Shown one piece after another: positions 63,880-64,000 of a DNA stretch of 64,000 nt. A program made the translations under genes and the position numbers. Within the stretch, counting starts at the first letter, position 1. Every line of letters starts with the position of its first letter. Origin of the DNA: Mesorhizobium sp. ES1-4 (GTDB lineage Bacteria > Pseudomonadota > Alphaproteobacteria > Rhizobiales > Rhizobiaceae); NCBI RefSeq assembly GCF_020164745.1, contig NZ_JAIUGV010000007.1, positions 1 to 64,000 of the forward strand, read 5' to 3'. Below the pieces are notes generated by a model. That model did not search any database and was not told the origin of the DNA. It saw only the letters and a program-made list of their open reading frames with translations.

Positions 63880-64000
63880 ATGGAACGTCAGAGTTTTGAA
63901 AACGTGTGGGACGCGCTGGAGGATACTCCGGCCGAGTCCGCCAACATGACCATGCGCTCCAACTTGCTGATCGCGATCGAACAGCGGGTGCGGAGTTGGG
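63880..64000 (+). CDS. Antitoxin of the HigBA-like pair (partial, runs off the window)
   Basis: The first 40 codons (MERQSFENVWDALEDTPAES, then MRSNLLIAIEQRV) match the N terminus of HigA/XRE-type antitoxins encoded after phage-derived Gp49-like toxins. GGAGG at 63868-63872 precedes the ATG. The HTH would lie beyond the window edge. Confidence 0.8.
   Translation, partial: MERQSFENVWDALEDTPAESANMTMRSNLLIAIEQRVRSW

Overview
This is a GC-rich alphaproteobacterial chromosome segment, most likely from Mesorhizobium or a close relative in the Rhizobiales. That reading rests on gene content (an imuA-imuB-dnaE2 cassette with an alphaproteobacterial LexA box, a BTLCP-type cysteine proteinase, a Tim44-like protein, hemE-hemJ-rho, GANTC clusters, a perfect CtrA-type box) and on many palindromic intergenic repeats. 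No complete insertion sequence, prophage or CRISPR array is visible.

The centre of the window appears to be the chromosomal replication origin region. The gene pair formed by the dikinase regulatory protein (DUF299, minus strand) and hemE (plus strand) is the arrangement that brackets the origin in several alphaproteobacteria. The 400 bp between them (about 21448-21858) hold a perfect DnaA box, weaker boxes, an AT-rich stretch and five GANTC sites. To the left, maf, aroE, coaE and dnaQ run leftward. To the right, hemE, hemJ, rho, mnmE, mnmG, rsmG, parA and parB run rightward. Five parS-like sites lie between mnmE and rsmG, and a sixth weaker one lies inside hemE.

Left arm (1-17.2 kb): tandem repeats; secB and fxsA; a Tim44-like gene; a tightly overlapping mltA-smr-XRE operon; a small secreted protein; a BTLCP proteinase; a PHA depolymerase; an RlpA-like protein; a reverse-transsulfuration pair (CBS and cystathionine gamma-lyase). 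A catabolic-looking group follows: a GlxA-type regulator, a DddP-like M24 protein, an isochorismatase-like hydrolase and an alpha/beta hydrolase.

Right arm (33-49.5 kb): holA; a complete branched-chain 2-oxoacid dehydrogenase operon (E1 alpha, E1 beta, E2, E3); a saccharopine dehydrogenase-like gene divergent from an Lrp/AsnC regulator; a two-component system; a methyltransferase-like membrane protein; a RidA-amidohydrolase pair; an FAD monooxygenase with an N-terminal SnoaL-like domain.

About 49.5-53.9 kb is a decayed accessory patch. It has a truncated RpiR-family regulator, a frameshifted SDR pseudogene, a DJ-1/PfpI protein, a DHFR-like reductase, a rifampin ADP-ribosyltransferase (Arr) and small ORFs. 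The tail (54-64 kb) returns to housekeeping and stress genes: tRNA-Gly(GCC), a YbaK/ProX editing protein, a thioredoxin-TPR protein, a Lon-substrate-domain protein and a Trm112-like protein. It ends with the SOS-type imuA-imuB-dnaE2 cassette, a zincin-like protein and a HigBA-like pair cut by the window edge.

At least seven families of palindromic intergenic elements recur. One 100-bp element (5503-5602) sits inside a copy of another repeat with an apparent TA target duplication, which suggests past transposition as a MITE.
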